Assembly: GCF_007745175.1 (NCBI RefSeq)
Contig: NZ_CP036271.1
Location: 5,282,314 to 5,346,313, forward strand
Direction: 5' to 3'
From: Caulifigura coniformis
GTDB lineage: Bacteria; Planctomycetota; Planctomycetia; Planctomycetales; Planctomycetaceae
DNA length: 64,000 bases
The notes below the pieces were generated by a model, which saw nothing but the letters and a program-made list of their open reading frames with translations, ran no database searches and was not told the DNA's origin. The translations under genes were made by a program, and so were the position numbers. Shown here one piece after another: positions 37,836 to 46,036 of this stretch. Position 1 is the stretch's first letter; every line of letters starts with the position of its first letter.

Positions 37836-38610
37836 CATGCGCAGAAGCTGCCTGCCGGCCGCCAGCTCGAAGCGACGTCAGGCATTCCGCCACGTGGCGA
37901 GAGGTCACCGGGCTGCGCCGGTCTGCTTTTTCGCACGCGGCCGACCGCACGGCCACCACGTCCACCGGCAGCGTCGACAGCCTCGTGATGTCCTCGAGGT
38001 TCAACCGTCCGGCCGCGGCGAGGAATCGCCCCCCGGAGTGCATCCGCCCGGCGAGCCCCGCCAGCCGCTCCGGGCTCACGTGATCGAACAACCGGCCGCT
38101 CGACTTGTTGAACGTATCGAGCAGCAGCCCCGCACAGCCCGTGTCAATGGCCGCACCGGCGATGTCGTCGATCGACGGCGACCCGGCGTCGTCCTGGTCG
38201 AGATAGGCCACGGCCACCCAGTGAATCCCGGTGCCGCGTTCATCTTCGAACCGCTGGCGAACGCGCAGCCATTGATCTCTCCAGCCGGCCGATTCCCCCA
38301 GCCCCGACAGGCCGATTTTGGCCATCGTGATCTGGCCCGGCAGGGGAAACGGTGTCTGTTCGGTCCATTCGAGGCATTCCCCCAGCGCCACGGTCACCGG
38401 CAGGTCGCGACGCGGCGAGGCGCCGGCGGCCTGGCAGATGGAGAAGAGCGTGTCTGGGGCGGGGCAGCCCAGTGAGCCCCGGTCCGGATCCTTGACGTCG
38501 AGAATCTCGGCGCCTCCCTCGATGGCGCTGGCCGCCTCGAGCGCCGAGCGAACGCTCACGAGCAGGCGGGGAGGCTCGCCGGAAAGGGAGGGAGGGAAGG
38601 GGTAGGGCAC
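37819..38610 (-). CDS. mfnB: (5-formylfuran-3-yl)methyl phosphate synthase (MfnB) homologue
   Basis: MfnB condenses two glyceraldehyde 3-phosphate molecules in methanofuran biosynthesis. The 263-residue product has the family start LLVSVRSALEAASAIEGGAEILDVKDPDRGSLG and three lysines in the positions of the archaeal catalytic residues: Lys40 (DVKDP), Lys98 (MAKIG) and Lys169 (DTFNKSSG). In bacteria such genes go with tetrahydromethanopterin-linked C1 metabolism, which Planctomycetes are known to have. The last codons (ending KSPA) lie in the terminator hairpin. Confidence 0.82.
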   Translation of the reverse strand: MPYPFPPSLSGEPPRLLVSVRSALEAASAIEGGAEILDVKDPDRGSLGCPAPDTLFSICQAAGASPRRDLPVTVALGECLEWTEQTPFPLPGQITMAKIGLSGLGESAGWRDQWLRVRQRFEDERGTGIHWVAVAYLDQDDAGSPSIDDIAGAAIDTGCAGLLLDTFNKSSGRLFDHVSPERLAGLAGRMHSGGRFLAAAGRLNLEDITRLSTLPVDVVAVRSAACEKADRRSPVTSRHVAECLTSLRAGGRQAASAHEKSPA

Positions 38611-38833
38611 AGAACGGCTCGCGGGCGCATGGGGAGAGTGCGTCGGAGATTAGCGACCCGTTCCTCGCGTCGTCACCCTGTCCGGAGAACTTGCGGGCCA
38701 TAGGCACGGGAGATGCTTGAGAGGTCAGGTCCGCGGGGACACTGCAGCGAGAGACATTTTGAGCGACCCGCACCGGGGCGACTGGTGTTTCATCTGCAGG
38801 CGGGGATTGGATCCGAATTGGTGAACTGGAATC

Positions 38834-39151
38834 ATGGGAAAACTCCTGTTGATTTGTGCGGCGGCGGCTGGTGGTTTCGTGACGGCCGTGGCTGCGACTC
38901 CGGAAGACGAGCAGCGTCGCGCTTATGACCGTGGCTACTCCGATGCACAGAAATCTGTGCAGGAGGAAGCTGTGCGACTGGGGTTCGCCGTCTGGGAGCC
39001 GGGCGAAACGCCTGATTCGCAGACTTTCCGGTGGACCTCCCGGCAGCCGCGCTGGCGGGAATTGTCCGATCGCGATTCGGACAATGATCGGTCACGTTCG
39101 GCCGGGCGTTCCCGGCGGCGACACGAAAACAGCGACCCGGAAGTCGGGTGA
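38834..39151 (+). CDS. Small hypothetical exported protein
   Basis: The 105-residue product has a short signal peptide (MGKLLLICAAAAGGFVTAVAA) followed by a charged, Arg/Asp/Ser-rich mature part containing EDEQRRAYDRGYSDAQKSVQEEA. No known family is recognised. It lies alone between mfnB (divergent) and rplS. The signal peptide supports it as real. Confidence 0.5.
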   Translation: MGKLLLICAAAAGGFVTAVAATPEDEQRRAYDRGYSDAQKSVQEEAVRLGFAVWEPGETPDSQTFRWTSRQPRWRELSDRDSDNDRSRSAGRSRRRHENSDPEVG

Positions 39152-39347
39152 CTCCTCCGCTATGTGCCGGGCCCGCTCCTGGCGCAATCGACGCCTGCTT
39201 AGCGGGCATTCTGTCTGGAAATCCGGCAGTCCCTGATTGCGGCATTCGGAGCGAGGGAAAGCCCTGAGGATGGTCGGCGGAAGTTTCGGACTGCCTGCAG
39301 TTTCCGCAGTTTACCTTTCGTCGCGGCTGAAACAGGGCCGGTTTGCA

Positions 39348-39375
39348 TTGACCCGCGCGGGAACGATGTTATGCT
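39348..39375 (+). promoter_or_regulatory. Candidate sigma-70-type promoter for rplS
   Basis: TTGACC at 39348-39353 and TATGCT at 39370-39375 are separated by 16 bases. Match is five of six for the -35 and four of six for the -10. The rplS start follows 60 bases later, with GGAGAACGAG upstream as a ribosome site. Confidence 0.5.
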
Positions 39376-39435
39376 GCCCGACTTCGATCCTTCACGGAAA
39401 AAACAGGGGCAAGGCAGCCCTGGAGAACGAGAGTC

Positions 39436-39807
39436 ATGCATCGGCTACTGAAACAGGTTGAAGAAGCCTGCTTCCGCAAGAATACCCTGACCTTCGACGT
39501 CGGCGATACGGTCGATGTGCACACGCGGATTCTGGAAGGCGACAAAGAGCGTATCCAGATTTTCTCCGGCGTCGTGATTGCCCGCCGTGGATCTGGCACC
39601 CGCGAGATGTTCACCGTTCGCCGGATCGTTGCCGGTGAAGGCGTCGAACGCACCTTCCCGATCCATTCGCCCAAGGTGGCTGAAGTCGCGGTGAAGCGTC
39701 ACGCCAAGGTGCGTCGCGCCAAGCTGTACTTCCTTCGCGATCGCGTCGGCAAGGCGACCCGCCTCGTCGAACGCCGCGCCAAGGAAGGCGAAACCTCGGT
39801 CGAGTGA
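39436..39807 (+). CDS. rplS: 50S ribosomal protein L19
   Basis: A 123-residue large-subunit protein at the 30S-50S interface. The sequence contains FDVGDTVDVHTRILEGDKERIQIFSGVVIARRGSGTREMFTVRRIV and ends with AKLYFLRDRVGKATRL, both hallmarks of L19. It stands as a single gene between its promoter and terminator; the usual rpsP-rimM-trmD neighbours are not in the window. Confidence 0.97.
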   Translation: MHRLLKQVEEACFRKNTLTFDVGDTVDVHTRILEGDKERIQIFSGVVIARRGSGTREMFTVRRIVAGEGVERTFPIHSPKVAEVAVKRHAKVRRAKLYFLRDRVGKATRLVERRAKEGETSVE

Positions 39808-39835
39808 ATCGATCAGAGTTCAGCCAAATCAAGAC

Positions 39836-39866
39836 AACGCCCGGTTCGTGCCGGGCGTTTTTTTGT
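39836..39866 (+). terminator. Intrinsic terminator after rplS
   Basis: AACGCCCGG (39836-39844) pairs with CCGGGCGTT (39851-39859) around a six-base loop, followed by a run of T residues. It lies 29 bases after the rplS stop. Confidence 0.9.
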
Positions 39867-39927
39867 TGATCTGCCGCACCGGCCCTGCGGAGACGCCGAC
39901 TCTTCTCGGATTTCAGCCGCGTGCAGT

Positions 39928-40200
39928 TCAGCCTCCTGCAAGGGCCGGAACAAACTGGACTTCAGCACCGGGAGGAACGGGCGTTGCGAGCCCCGTCGCA
40001 CACAGCCGCGAGTTGACGGCGACGGCGACTCCCTGTTTCAGGCGGTCGTCTTCGATGAGCCGATCCCCGATCCTCGGGAACCGGCGATCCAGCTCGATGA
40101 CCACCTCGCGAACGGTCGCGGCGTCGACTTCGACGTCGCTGATACCGTCCGTCAGCTTCCGGAGCGAGGCAGGGATATGAACTCTGATGGCCGTGGACAT
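39928..40200 (-). CDS. MoaD/ThiS-family small sulfur-carrier protein
   Basis: The 90-residue form from the ATG at 40200 (MSTAIRVHIPASLRKLTDGISDVEVDAATV) has the ubiquitin-like beta-grasp fold of MoaD/ThiS and ends in the diagnostic double glycine (ALAGG) used for thiocarboxylation. GGTGG just upstream serves as a ribosome site. No partner enzyme sits next to it, so MoaD, ThiS or another sulfur carrier cannot be told apart. Confidence 0.82.
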   Translation of the reverse strand: MSTAIRVHIPASLRKLTDGISDVEVDAATVREVVIELDRRFPRIGDRLIEDDRLKQGVAVAVNSRLCATGLATPVPPGAEVQFVPALAGG

Positions 40201-40327
40201 GAAACCACCATACCATTGACCGATCGGGGCGGCAGCCGGCAGCCTGATTTCACCGCGTGTGGCTCGTTGCGAACCCCCGTCGAGCGACGGTATTTTTAAG
40301 GTCGATTCACTCCTCACGGTCGCGTCG

Positions 40328-41308
40328 ATGGACAGCCGTTCAACACCGTTCTTTCTCAGCTTTCCGCTCGGGACATGGTTCCAGACGCAGGTCCGCGTCT
40401 CGCTGTTCTTCTTCCTTGTCCTGATCTACTGCCTGCTCGAGCATCCTCCCGCCGTTGGCGCGACGATCTTCGGGCTGCTGTTCGTTTCCGTGCTCGCGCA
40501 CGAGTTTGGCCATATCTTCGCCGCGCGCTGGAGCGGCGGCGAAGGCGAAGACATTCTCATGTGGCCGCTGGGGGGACTCGCCTACGTCCGCCCGGCGAAT
40601 AACACATCGTCGGAACTCCTGACTCATGGGGCCGGGCCCCTGACGAACGCTGTCCTCTGTGGCGGTTGTCTTGCTGGGCTCGTCGCGATGGGCCGCCCCA
40701 TCAAAGCCGACATCTTCTCGCTGCTCACGCTCCCCGCGGTGGAATGGCAGTCGAGCATCGGACGCGATGTGCTGGTCCTGGCGGCGTCGATCAACTTCAA
40801 ACTGTTCTGCGTCAACCTGCTTCCCGCACTGCCGATGGATGGCGGCCAAATCACCTATGCGATCGCCCGCACGCAGGGGGATGCGCCTGAGATGCGGCAG
40901 TTCGTTCTCCGGCTGGGGATGGTCGTCAGCATCGGTCTGGTGCTGTTCGGCTGGCTGGTGAACGACACGACCCCCATCGTGCTCGCCTTCTTCCTGGTCG
41001 TCATCAATCTGCACGAGCATTTCATTCTCGCGCTGACGGATCAGTGGAGCGACGGATTCGCCGGCGCTGAATTCGGAGCCTCGCTGCGCGACGACGAGGA
41101 ATCGCCCAAGCCCGGCGTGATCGCCCGCTGGCGGATGCGGCGGGCCCAGGAGCGACAGGAGCGCGAAGCCGAAGAACGGATCCAGACCGAACGGAAGGTC
41201 GACGAACTGCTGGCAAAGGTACACAGTGAGGGCATGAACTCGCTGACCGATGCCGAGAAGCGGTTCCTCACGCGAGCCAGCCAGCGCTACCGGAACCAGG
41301 AGCACTAG
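40328..41308 (+). CDS. M50-family site-2-type membrane protease
   Basis: The 326-residue product has several membrane helices, the zinc motif HEFGH at 58-62 and a second conserved segment ALPMDGGQI near residue 170, both as in M50 peptidases. A hydrophilic, highly charged C-terminal tail (about 245-326) ends with a helical domain including SLTDAEKRFLTRASQRYR, seen at the C-terminus of some rhomboid-like proteins. The frame opens earlier, but the ATG at 40328 (MDSRSTPFFLSFPLG) fits best. The next gene starts two bases after its stop. Confidence 0.88.
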   Translation: MDSRSTPFFLSFPLGTWFQTQVRVSLFFFLVLIYCLLEHPPAVGATIFGLLFVSVLAHEFGHIFAARWSGGEGEDILMWPLGGLAYVRPANNTSSELLTHGAGPLTNAVLCGGCLAGLVAMGRPIKADIFSLLTLPAVEWQSSIGRDVLVLAASINFKLFCVNLLPALPMDGGQITYAIARTQGDAPEMRQFVLRLGMVVSIGLVLFGWLVNDTTPIVLAFFLVVINLHEHFILALTDQWSDGFAGAEFGASLRDDEESPKPGVIARWRMRRAQERQEREAEERIQTERKVDELLAKVHSEGMNSLTDAEKRFLTRASQRYRNQEH

Positions 41309-41310
41309 CA

Positions 41311-41805
41311 GTGACTCCGCCCGCCCGGACGCGACGGTGGCGACTTCTCGGCTGGACCGCCGCCCTGTCTCTGGGCGTCTGTGTGATCTACGTTCTGGTC
41401 GCGATGGCGGCCTCGCCTTTTGCGGAATCGCGCCTGCTCGCCGGAAAACACCCCGACCTCGTCATCGGCCGCGAATGGGATCCAAGGCACGGCCGAATCC
41501 TGACGATCCGCGACGACCTCCCCTCCGATTGCGATTGCCCGCTTCATCAGATGCTGTCCGGCCGCGAGACAGTTTCCGTCGGCATGAGCACGTTCTTCGC
41601 ACATGCCGGAAAAGACATGGCGCTCGGGGGCGCGAAACAGAACAAGTTCGAAGGCCGAGACATCGCGCCGGCGCGCCTGCTGATTCTGTCTCGCCGCAGC
41701 GACACCACCATCGAACTCCACCTGATGGAAGACTGGTCGCCGTCGTGGACTCTCCGTCAGGTTCAAGGCCGGCTGGTCCGGCTCCTTCGAAACGTCTACC
41801 GCTAG
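41311..41805 (+). CDS. Hypothetical single-pass membrane protein
   Basis: The 164-residue product starts at a GTG with AGGAGCACTAG upstream. It has one N-terminal helix (about 13-33) and a globular extracytoplasmic part with DLVIGREWDP and CDCPLHQML. No family is recognised. It is sandwiched with tiny gaps between the M50 protease and murG, so it is likely co-transcribed with them. Confidence 0.65.
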   Translation: MTPPARTRRWRLLGWTAALSLGVCVIYVLVAMAASPFAESRLLAGKHPDLVIGREWDPRHGRILTIRDDLPSDCDCPLHQMLSGRETVSVGMSTFFAHAGKDMALGGAKQNKFEGRDIAPARLLILSRRSDTTIELHLMEDWSPSWTLRQVQGRLVRLLRNVYR

Positions 41806-41809
41806 GCCG

Positions 41810-42925
41810 ATGACGCACACCGGCCCTCATATCCTCATCGCCACCGGCGGCAGCGGCGGGCATCTTTACCCGGCCTTCGCCGTCGCTGATGAAATCGAAC
41901 GCCGCTGGTCCGGCGCCCAGGTGCGGTTCACGATCGGCCCCCGCGACATCGAGCGTGACATTTGCCGCTCGGAGAATCGGGAGGCACAGGTTCTTCCGCT
42001 GGTCTCCACTTCCGAGGCTCGCCGCCATCCGGTCCGGTTTCTGACCGGTTACTGGCGAGCCCGGCGGGTGGCCCGTGAACTTCTCCGGTCGTTTCAGCCC
42101 ACCTGCGTCATCGGCGCCGGCGGGTTCACGATGGGCCCCGTCGTCCAGGCGTCGCTGGCCGCACACATCCCCGTGGTGCTGCTCGAACAGAACGTCATCC
42201 CAGGCCGGGCCACGCGCTGGTTCAGCCGCCGCGCCGACACGATCTGCTCGAGCTTCGAGGTGCTGACCCCTCCTCTGAGCCAGGCGCGCGTTGTCGTGAC
42301 CGGCAATCCCGTTCGCGCAGCGATCGCCGGAATCGCGAAACATCCCGAACTCGGCCGACAAAACCTGCTGGTCATGGGTGGCAGCCAGGGGGCGCGGGGA
42401 CTCAACGAGGGCCTGGTCTGGCTGGCAGAAGACCATCCGGCTGCCTTGGCGTCGTGGAACGTCGTTCACCAGACCGGCGGCGACGAGTCGGCCCGCGAGG
42501 TCTCGTCGGCCTACGCACGGATGACGATCACCGCCCGGGTGATGCCCTTCATCAGCGACATGGCGGGGGAATACACGCGCGCCGACCTGGTCATCGCCCG
42601 CGCCGGCGCGACGTCGCTGGCGGAACTCGCCTGCGCTGGAATTCCGGCCGTCCTCGTTCCTTATCCCTTCGCACGCGACTTGCATCAGCACACCAACGCG
42701 CGCGTCTTCTCCGAACGCGGTGCGGCCCTCGTCGTGGAACAGGGAGCCGATCCAGCGACGACCGGCGAGCGCCTGCTTGCAGCTCTCGAATCCCTGGGCA
42801 GTGATGCCCGGCGAATAGCAATGTCGGAGCAGATGAAGCGGCTCGCCCGGCCGGATGCCGCGGCCCGCGTCGTCGACGTCATCGCAGCCGCGATTGAGCG
42901 ACGCGGTCTGCATCGAGAGTTCTGA
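41810..42925 (+). CDS. murG: UDP-GlcNAc:undecaprenyl-PP-MurNAc-pentapeptide GlcNAc transferase
   Basis: Forms lipid II on the inner leaflet of the cytoplasmic membrane. The 371-residue GT-B enzyme has GGSGGHLYPA near the N-terminus, GAGGFTMGPVVQASLA, LLEQNVIPGRATRWF, VTGNPVR, MGGSQGARGLNE and ARAGATSLAELACAGIPAVLVPYP. All are typical MurG. It lies outside a division/cell-wall cluster, following the M50 protease and a small membrane protein. It supports a peptidoglycan-making organism. Confidence 0.96.
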   Translation: MTHTGPHILIATGGSGGHLYPAFAVADEIERRWSGAQVRFTIGPRDIERDICRSENREAQVLPLVSTSEARRHPVRFLTGYWRARRVARELLRSFQPTCVIGAGGFTMGPVVQASLAAHIPVVLLEQNVIPGRATRWFSRRADTICSSFEVLTPPLSQARVVVTGNPVRAAIAGIAKHPELGRQNLLVMGGSQGARGLNEGLVWLAEDHPAALASWNVVHQTGGDESAREVSSAYARMTITARVMPFISDMAGEYTRADLVIARAGATSLAELACAGIPAVLVPYPFARDLHQHTNARVFSERGAALVVEQGADPATTGERLLAALESLGSDARRIAMSEQMKRLARPDAAARVVDVIAAAIERRGLHREF

Positions 42926-42953
42926 CGGGACGTCCGCGTCGCGACCGCACTGG

Positions 42954-43982
42954 TCAGGACGGGCGTTTCTGCGTCCAGCGAATCAACTCTTCCAGTTTGT
43001 CCGCGGCGGCGCGCGAATCGATCGCCTGCTGCGACGCGATCACGCCCCCCTTCAGTGAGTCGACCTTCCCCGCCGTCATCAGGGCCGCGGCCGAGTTCGC
43101 GACTACGATGTCGCGGCGTGGTCCCGGGCGGCCATCGAAGATCGCCCGGATGATGTCCGCACTCTCCTGCGGGGAACGGGCGACGAGATCCGCCGGCGTG
43201 CACGTCGGGAGCCCCAGGTCCGTCGCGGTCCAGCCGGAGACTGACGTCTTCGAGCCGGTCACGTCGATCACCCGCGTCGTCCCCCACAGCGACACTTCAT
43301 CCAGCTGGTCGGCCCCGCACACGACGAGGGTCCGCGTTGTTCCCAGTCGGGCAATGGCGCCCGCGAGTTTTTCCGCCGTCGAATTGCGGCTGGCGCCGAT
43401 CAGCTGAAACTCGGCTTTCGCAGGATTCGACAGAGGTCCGAGCAGGTTGAAGATCGTGCGGAAGCCGAGCGATCTGCGGACTTCCGCGACATGCTTCATG
43501 GCCGGGTGCAGAACGCGGGCGAAGCAGAAGCCGATTCCGATTTCGTCGATGCACTGGCCCGCCTGTTCGGCCGAGATCTGCAGGTTGACCCCCAGCGCCT
43601 CGAGCACGTCGGCCGACCCGCTCGAACTCGACGCCTGGCGATTCCCGTGCTTGGCGACGGGAATCCCGCAGGCGGCCGCGACAATCGCTGCGGCAGTGCT
43701 GATATTGAACGAGTGGAGGCGATCGCCCCCGGTTCCGCAGGTGTCGAGAAGCTTCTGGCGGGTGACCGGCACGGACGTCGCCTTCTCGCGCATGACGGTC
43801 GCCGCCTCGGCGAGGTCCTGGTCGGTCTCGCCGCGGAACGCGATCGCTGTCAGCAGCGATCCGATCTCGGCGTCGCTGCATTGGCCATTCATGAGGGCCG
43901 TGATGGCTGCGCGAAGCGCGCCGGGCGGAAGCGAATTCTGCGCGAGGAGCGGTTCAACAACGGCGGCGATGTCCTGGTGCAT
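42954..43982 (-). CDS. trpD: Anthranilate phosphoribosyltransferase
   Basis: Second step of tryptophan synthesis. The 342-residue form from the ATG at 43982 (MHQDIAAVVEPLLAQNSL) shows DTCGTGGDRLHSFNIST, KHGNRQASSSSGSADVLEALG, MKHVAEVRRSLGFRTIFNLLGPLSNPA, and VCGADQLDEVSL. The frame opens further upstream, but that part looks like an out-of-frame shadow of the rhodanese gene. It converges with murG and lies apart from trpE (47 kb). Confidence 0.96.
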   Translation of the reverse strand: MHQDIAAVVEPLLAQNSLPPGALRAAITALMNGQCSDAEIGSLLTAIAFRGETDQDLAEAATVMREKATSVPVTRQKLLDTCGTGGDRLHSFNISTAAAIVAAACGIPVAKHGNRQASSSSGSADVLEALGVNLQISAEQAGQCIDEIGIGFCFARVLHPAMKHVAEVRRSLGFRTIFNLLGPLSNPAKAEFQLIGASRNSTAEKLAGAIARLGTTRTLVVCGADQLDEVSLWGTTRVIDVTGSKTSVSGWTATDLGLPTCTPADLVARSPQESADIIRAIFDGRPGPRRDIVVANSAAALMTAGKVDSLKGGVIASQQAIDSRAAADKLEELIRWTQKRPS

Positions 43983-44106
43983 GTTCGTCTGAAGTCGCCG
44001 CTGTCGATCGGAGAAAAAGCAGGAGGCGCGGTGGATGTTGTCGGTGGAGGGTGTCAGTTCCACGAGCGGCATCGATGCTGCCCGGAAACCTGTCGCCGGG
44101 TGGGAA

Positions 44107-44481
44107 TCACGATTCGGTCGGGTATCCGGCTTCTTTCCAGCCGCTCCATCCGCCGTCCATCGAAATGACGTTCGTGTACCCCATCTTCTGGAGGGCGTCC
44201 GCCGCGAGCGCGCTCCGGAAGCCTCCGCCGCAATAGAGCACGATCGGCGCGGCCGGTTCGGGAATCTTCTTCTCGATGTCGCGCTCGATGACCCCCTTGC
44301 CGATGTGCTGCGCGCCCGGCAGATGGCCCGCGGCGTATTCGCTTTCCTCGCGGACATCGACCAGGTGGAACTTCTCCCCGCTGTCGAGCCGCTGTTTCAC
44401 ATCGGCGACCTGGCATTCCTGCACGCGCGATTTCGCGTCGTTGACGATGGCGAGGAACTGGGGCGTGTGCTGCTTGGCCAT
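44107..44481 (-). CDS. Rhodanese-like sulfurtransferase domain protein
   Basis: The 124-residue single-domain protein has the HLVDVREESEYAAGHLPGAQHI segment and the active-site loop YCGGGFRS with Cys84, so it should be catalytically competent. It may transfer sulfane sulfur. It lies 124 bases upstream of trpD on the same strand. Confidence 0.93.
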   Translation of the reverse strand: MAKQHTPQFLAIVNDAKSRVQECQVADVKQRLDSGEKFHLVDVREESEYAAGHLPGAQHIGKGVIERDIEKKIPEPAAPIVLYCGGGFRSALAADALQKMGYTNVISMDGGWSGWKEAGYPTES

Positions 44482-44547
44482 GGAAAATTTCCTTGTCGCG
44501 GGAAGTGACCGGCCAGTCTACCGAAAAACGGCGTTGCGCGCAGCGAA

Positions 44548-44620
44548 GCACCCCGGCTGCACGGATGCAGCCGGGGTGCGACGAGCGTTGGCAAGCTTCG
44601 TGGTTCAGGCGTTCGCCTGA
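44548..44620. repeat. Pair of perfect hairpins (REP-like) between rhodanese and pilin genes
   Basis: The first is GCACCCCGGCTGCA (44548-44561), a four-base loop CGGA, and its exact complement (44566-44579), a 14-base-pair stem. The second, TCAGGC/GCCTGA with a GTTC loop, lies at 44605-44620. There is no T run on either strand. The style, GC-rich stems with tetraloops in tandem in an intergenic space, resembles repetitive extragenic palindromes. It could also act as a processing stem for the pilin mRNA. Confidence 0.5.
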
Positions 44621-44679
44621 CGTGTGCAAAAGTGAGTCGGTCGTTCGTTCAGCGGTCCAAGGGCTATGCAGCGGGTGGA

Positions 44680-44958
44680 TCAGTGGATGTCGTTCTGGCC
44701 CGCACAGAAGTCGCACCCGTCTTCGAAGGAACTGCAGCTCTTTCCACCCTTGTGGCCGTAAGCTCCCGAGACCGAGAAGCCCTGGTTCATCGCCGAGAAT
44801 GCCGAGCCGACATCTTCGAGTTCGTTGTTGATGTTGAGGCTGACTTCCGAGAGTCCGACGACAAGGCCAAGGACGGCGATGGTCGAGATCAGCACGAGTT
44901 CGGCGGAAACGATGAAACCAGCTTCGTCGCGGACCAGCTTGTTGATGAGGTTCGTCAT
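44680..44958 (-). CDS. Flp-like pilin / prepilin-type small protein with C-terminal Cys motif
   Basis: The 92-residue product has a short positive N-terminus, a Gly before a hydrophobic helix with a conserved-type Glu (DEAG then FIVSAELVLISTIAVLGLVVGL), as in Flp/type IV prepilins, and a small C-terminal part. The tail has three cysteines (75, 82 and 85, as CSSFEDGCDFC) that could coordinate a metal or form a disulfide. The predicted cleavage site is slightly off the classical pattern (Glu at +6). No prepilin peptidase or tad genes are nearby. Confidence 0.6.
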   Translation of the reverse strand: MTNLINKLVRDEAGFIVSAELVLISTIAVLGLVVGLSEVSLNINNELEDVGSAFSAMNQGFSVSGAYGHKGGKSCSSFEDGCDFCAGQNDIH

Positions 44959-45018
44959 GGGAGGAGTCTTGATTTCTTGTCAGTCAGGTGGTGGTGTGTG
45001 TTTCGTGAAAGGGTGTAA

Positions 45019-45034
45019 AGCGAAGTGAATGCCA
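45019..45034 (-). promoter_or_regulatory. Possible sigma-54-type promoter for the Flp-like gene
   Basis: On the minus strand, TGGCATTCACTTCGCT has GG and GC dinucleotides 10 bases apart, as required at -24/-12, and matches about eight of ten consensus positions. It is about 60 bases upstream of the pilin-like gene. Single-site evidence only. Confidence 0.25.
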
Positions 45035-45343
45035 CTCGTGCCTTGGCGCTCAGGATCCTTGTCGCGCCCAGCTGTGGATCACACTCGCAAGAGCCTTTGC
45101 AGAAATGGTTTAAGTGCGGTTCGCAGAATTCTCTGGCACGCGTTCGGCACGGCCAGAGCGCGCCAAGGCATGTTGACGCGCGGCAACATCGCGCCGGACC
45201 ACAGGGGCCAAAAAGAGGAGGCGGGAGCAATAATCGCTGACGCCAATGCGACTTCCGCCGCAGGTGGCCTTCAGGCAACATGATGCCGGCCGGCAACGCC
45301 CTCCGCGCGCGCCGCCGGACCCCGATTTTCAGACCCGTTCAGG
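45035..45343. other. Intergenic region without visible genes
   Basis: About 310 bases between the divergent Flp-like and DinB genes. Open frames here have no family character. I see no tRNA, repeat or clear -35/-10 promoter for DinB in this stretch. Confidence 0.4.
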
Positions 45344-45820
45344 ATGCGAGACGTGGACAAGGACAAGCTGATTCGCGACTACCTCGAAGGCGTCACCCAA
45401 CTGCAGGACTCGGTCGCCCGGCTGACCGATGAGCAACGGCGCTCGCACCCCGTTGCGGGAAAGTGGTCGATTCACGAAGTCGTCTGCCACCTCGCCGACT
45501 TTGAGCCGATCATGACCGACCGGATGACTCGCGTGATCGCTCTCGAAAAGCCGGACCTCCTCGGGGCTGATGAGAGTCTGTTTGCGAAGTCGCTGGCCTA
45601 TGACGCCCGCGACTTCGACGAGCAGCTGCGCTTGATTGCCGTGTTGAGGAGCCACACCGCCCGCATCCTCAAGGCCACCCCCGAGGCGGCGTTTGGACGG
45701 ATCGGCGTTCATTCCGAAGCCGGTCCCTTGACCCTCGAACAGCTCATCCAGAGGGCCACCAACCACCTGCCGCACCACATTGCGTTCATCAAGGAAAAGC
45801 GCGCCGCGCTCGGCGCCTGA
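45344..45820 (+). CDS. DinB-family putative metal-dependent hydrolase/transferase
   Basis: The 158-residue four-helix protein has the family pattern GKWSIHEVVCHLADFE and, near the C-terminus, NHLPHHIAFI, giving the three histidines expected to bind metal. Function of this DinB subgroup is unknown; many act in thiol-dependent detoxification. Stand-alone gene. Confidence 0.85.
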   Translation: MRDVDKDKLIRDYLEGVTQLQDSVARLTDEQRRSHPVAGKWSIHEVVCHLADFEPIMTDRMTRVIALEKPDLLGADESLFAKSLAYDARDFDEQLRLIAVLRSHTARILKATPEAAFGRIGVHSEAGPLTLEQLIQRATNHLPHHIAFIKEKRAALGA

Positions 45821-46036
45821 GGAGAGCGCCGGCCAACGCCTGAAGCTCCCTTCAGATTGCCCCTGCCTCGTGCCTCCCCCTGGGCGAACAGGGAGGATTG
45901 GGGCGTGCTGCCGAAGCGGGGACTCTGTCGTTTGGCAAGTGCGGTTTCCGAGACGATCTTGCTGCAGTTTCGGACCTGGAACTACTGTCCCGCAGTCCGC
46001 TCTGGCCCCTGTGAAAACCCGGCGATTGGTGTTGGT

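Noticed and set aside
44959-45296. Short frames upstream of the Flp-like gene
   Set aside because: No ribosome site, no family character; better read as intergenic.
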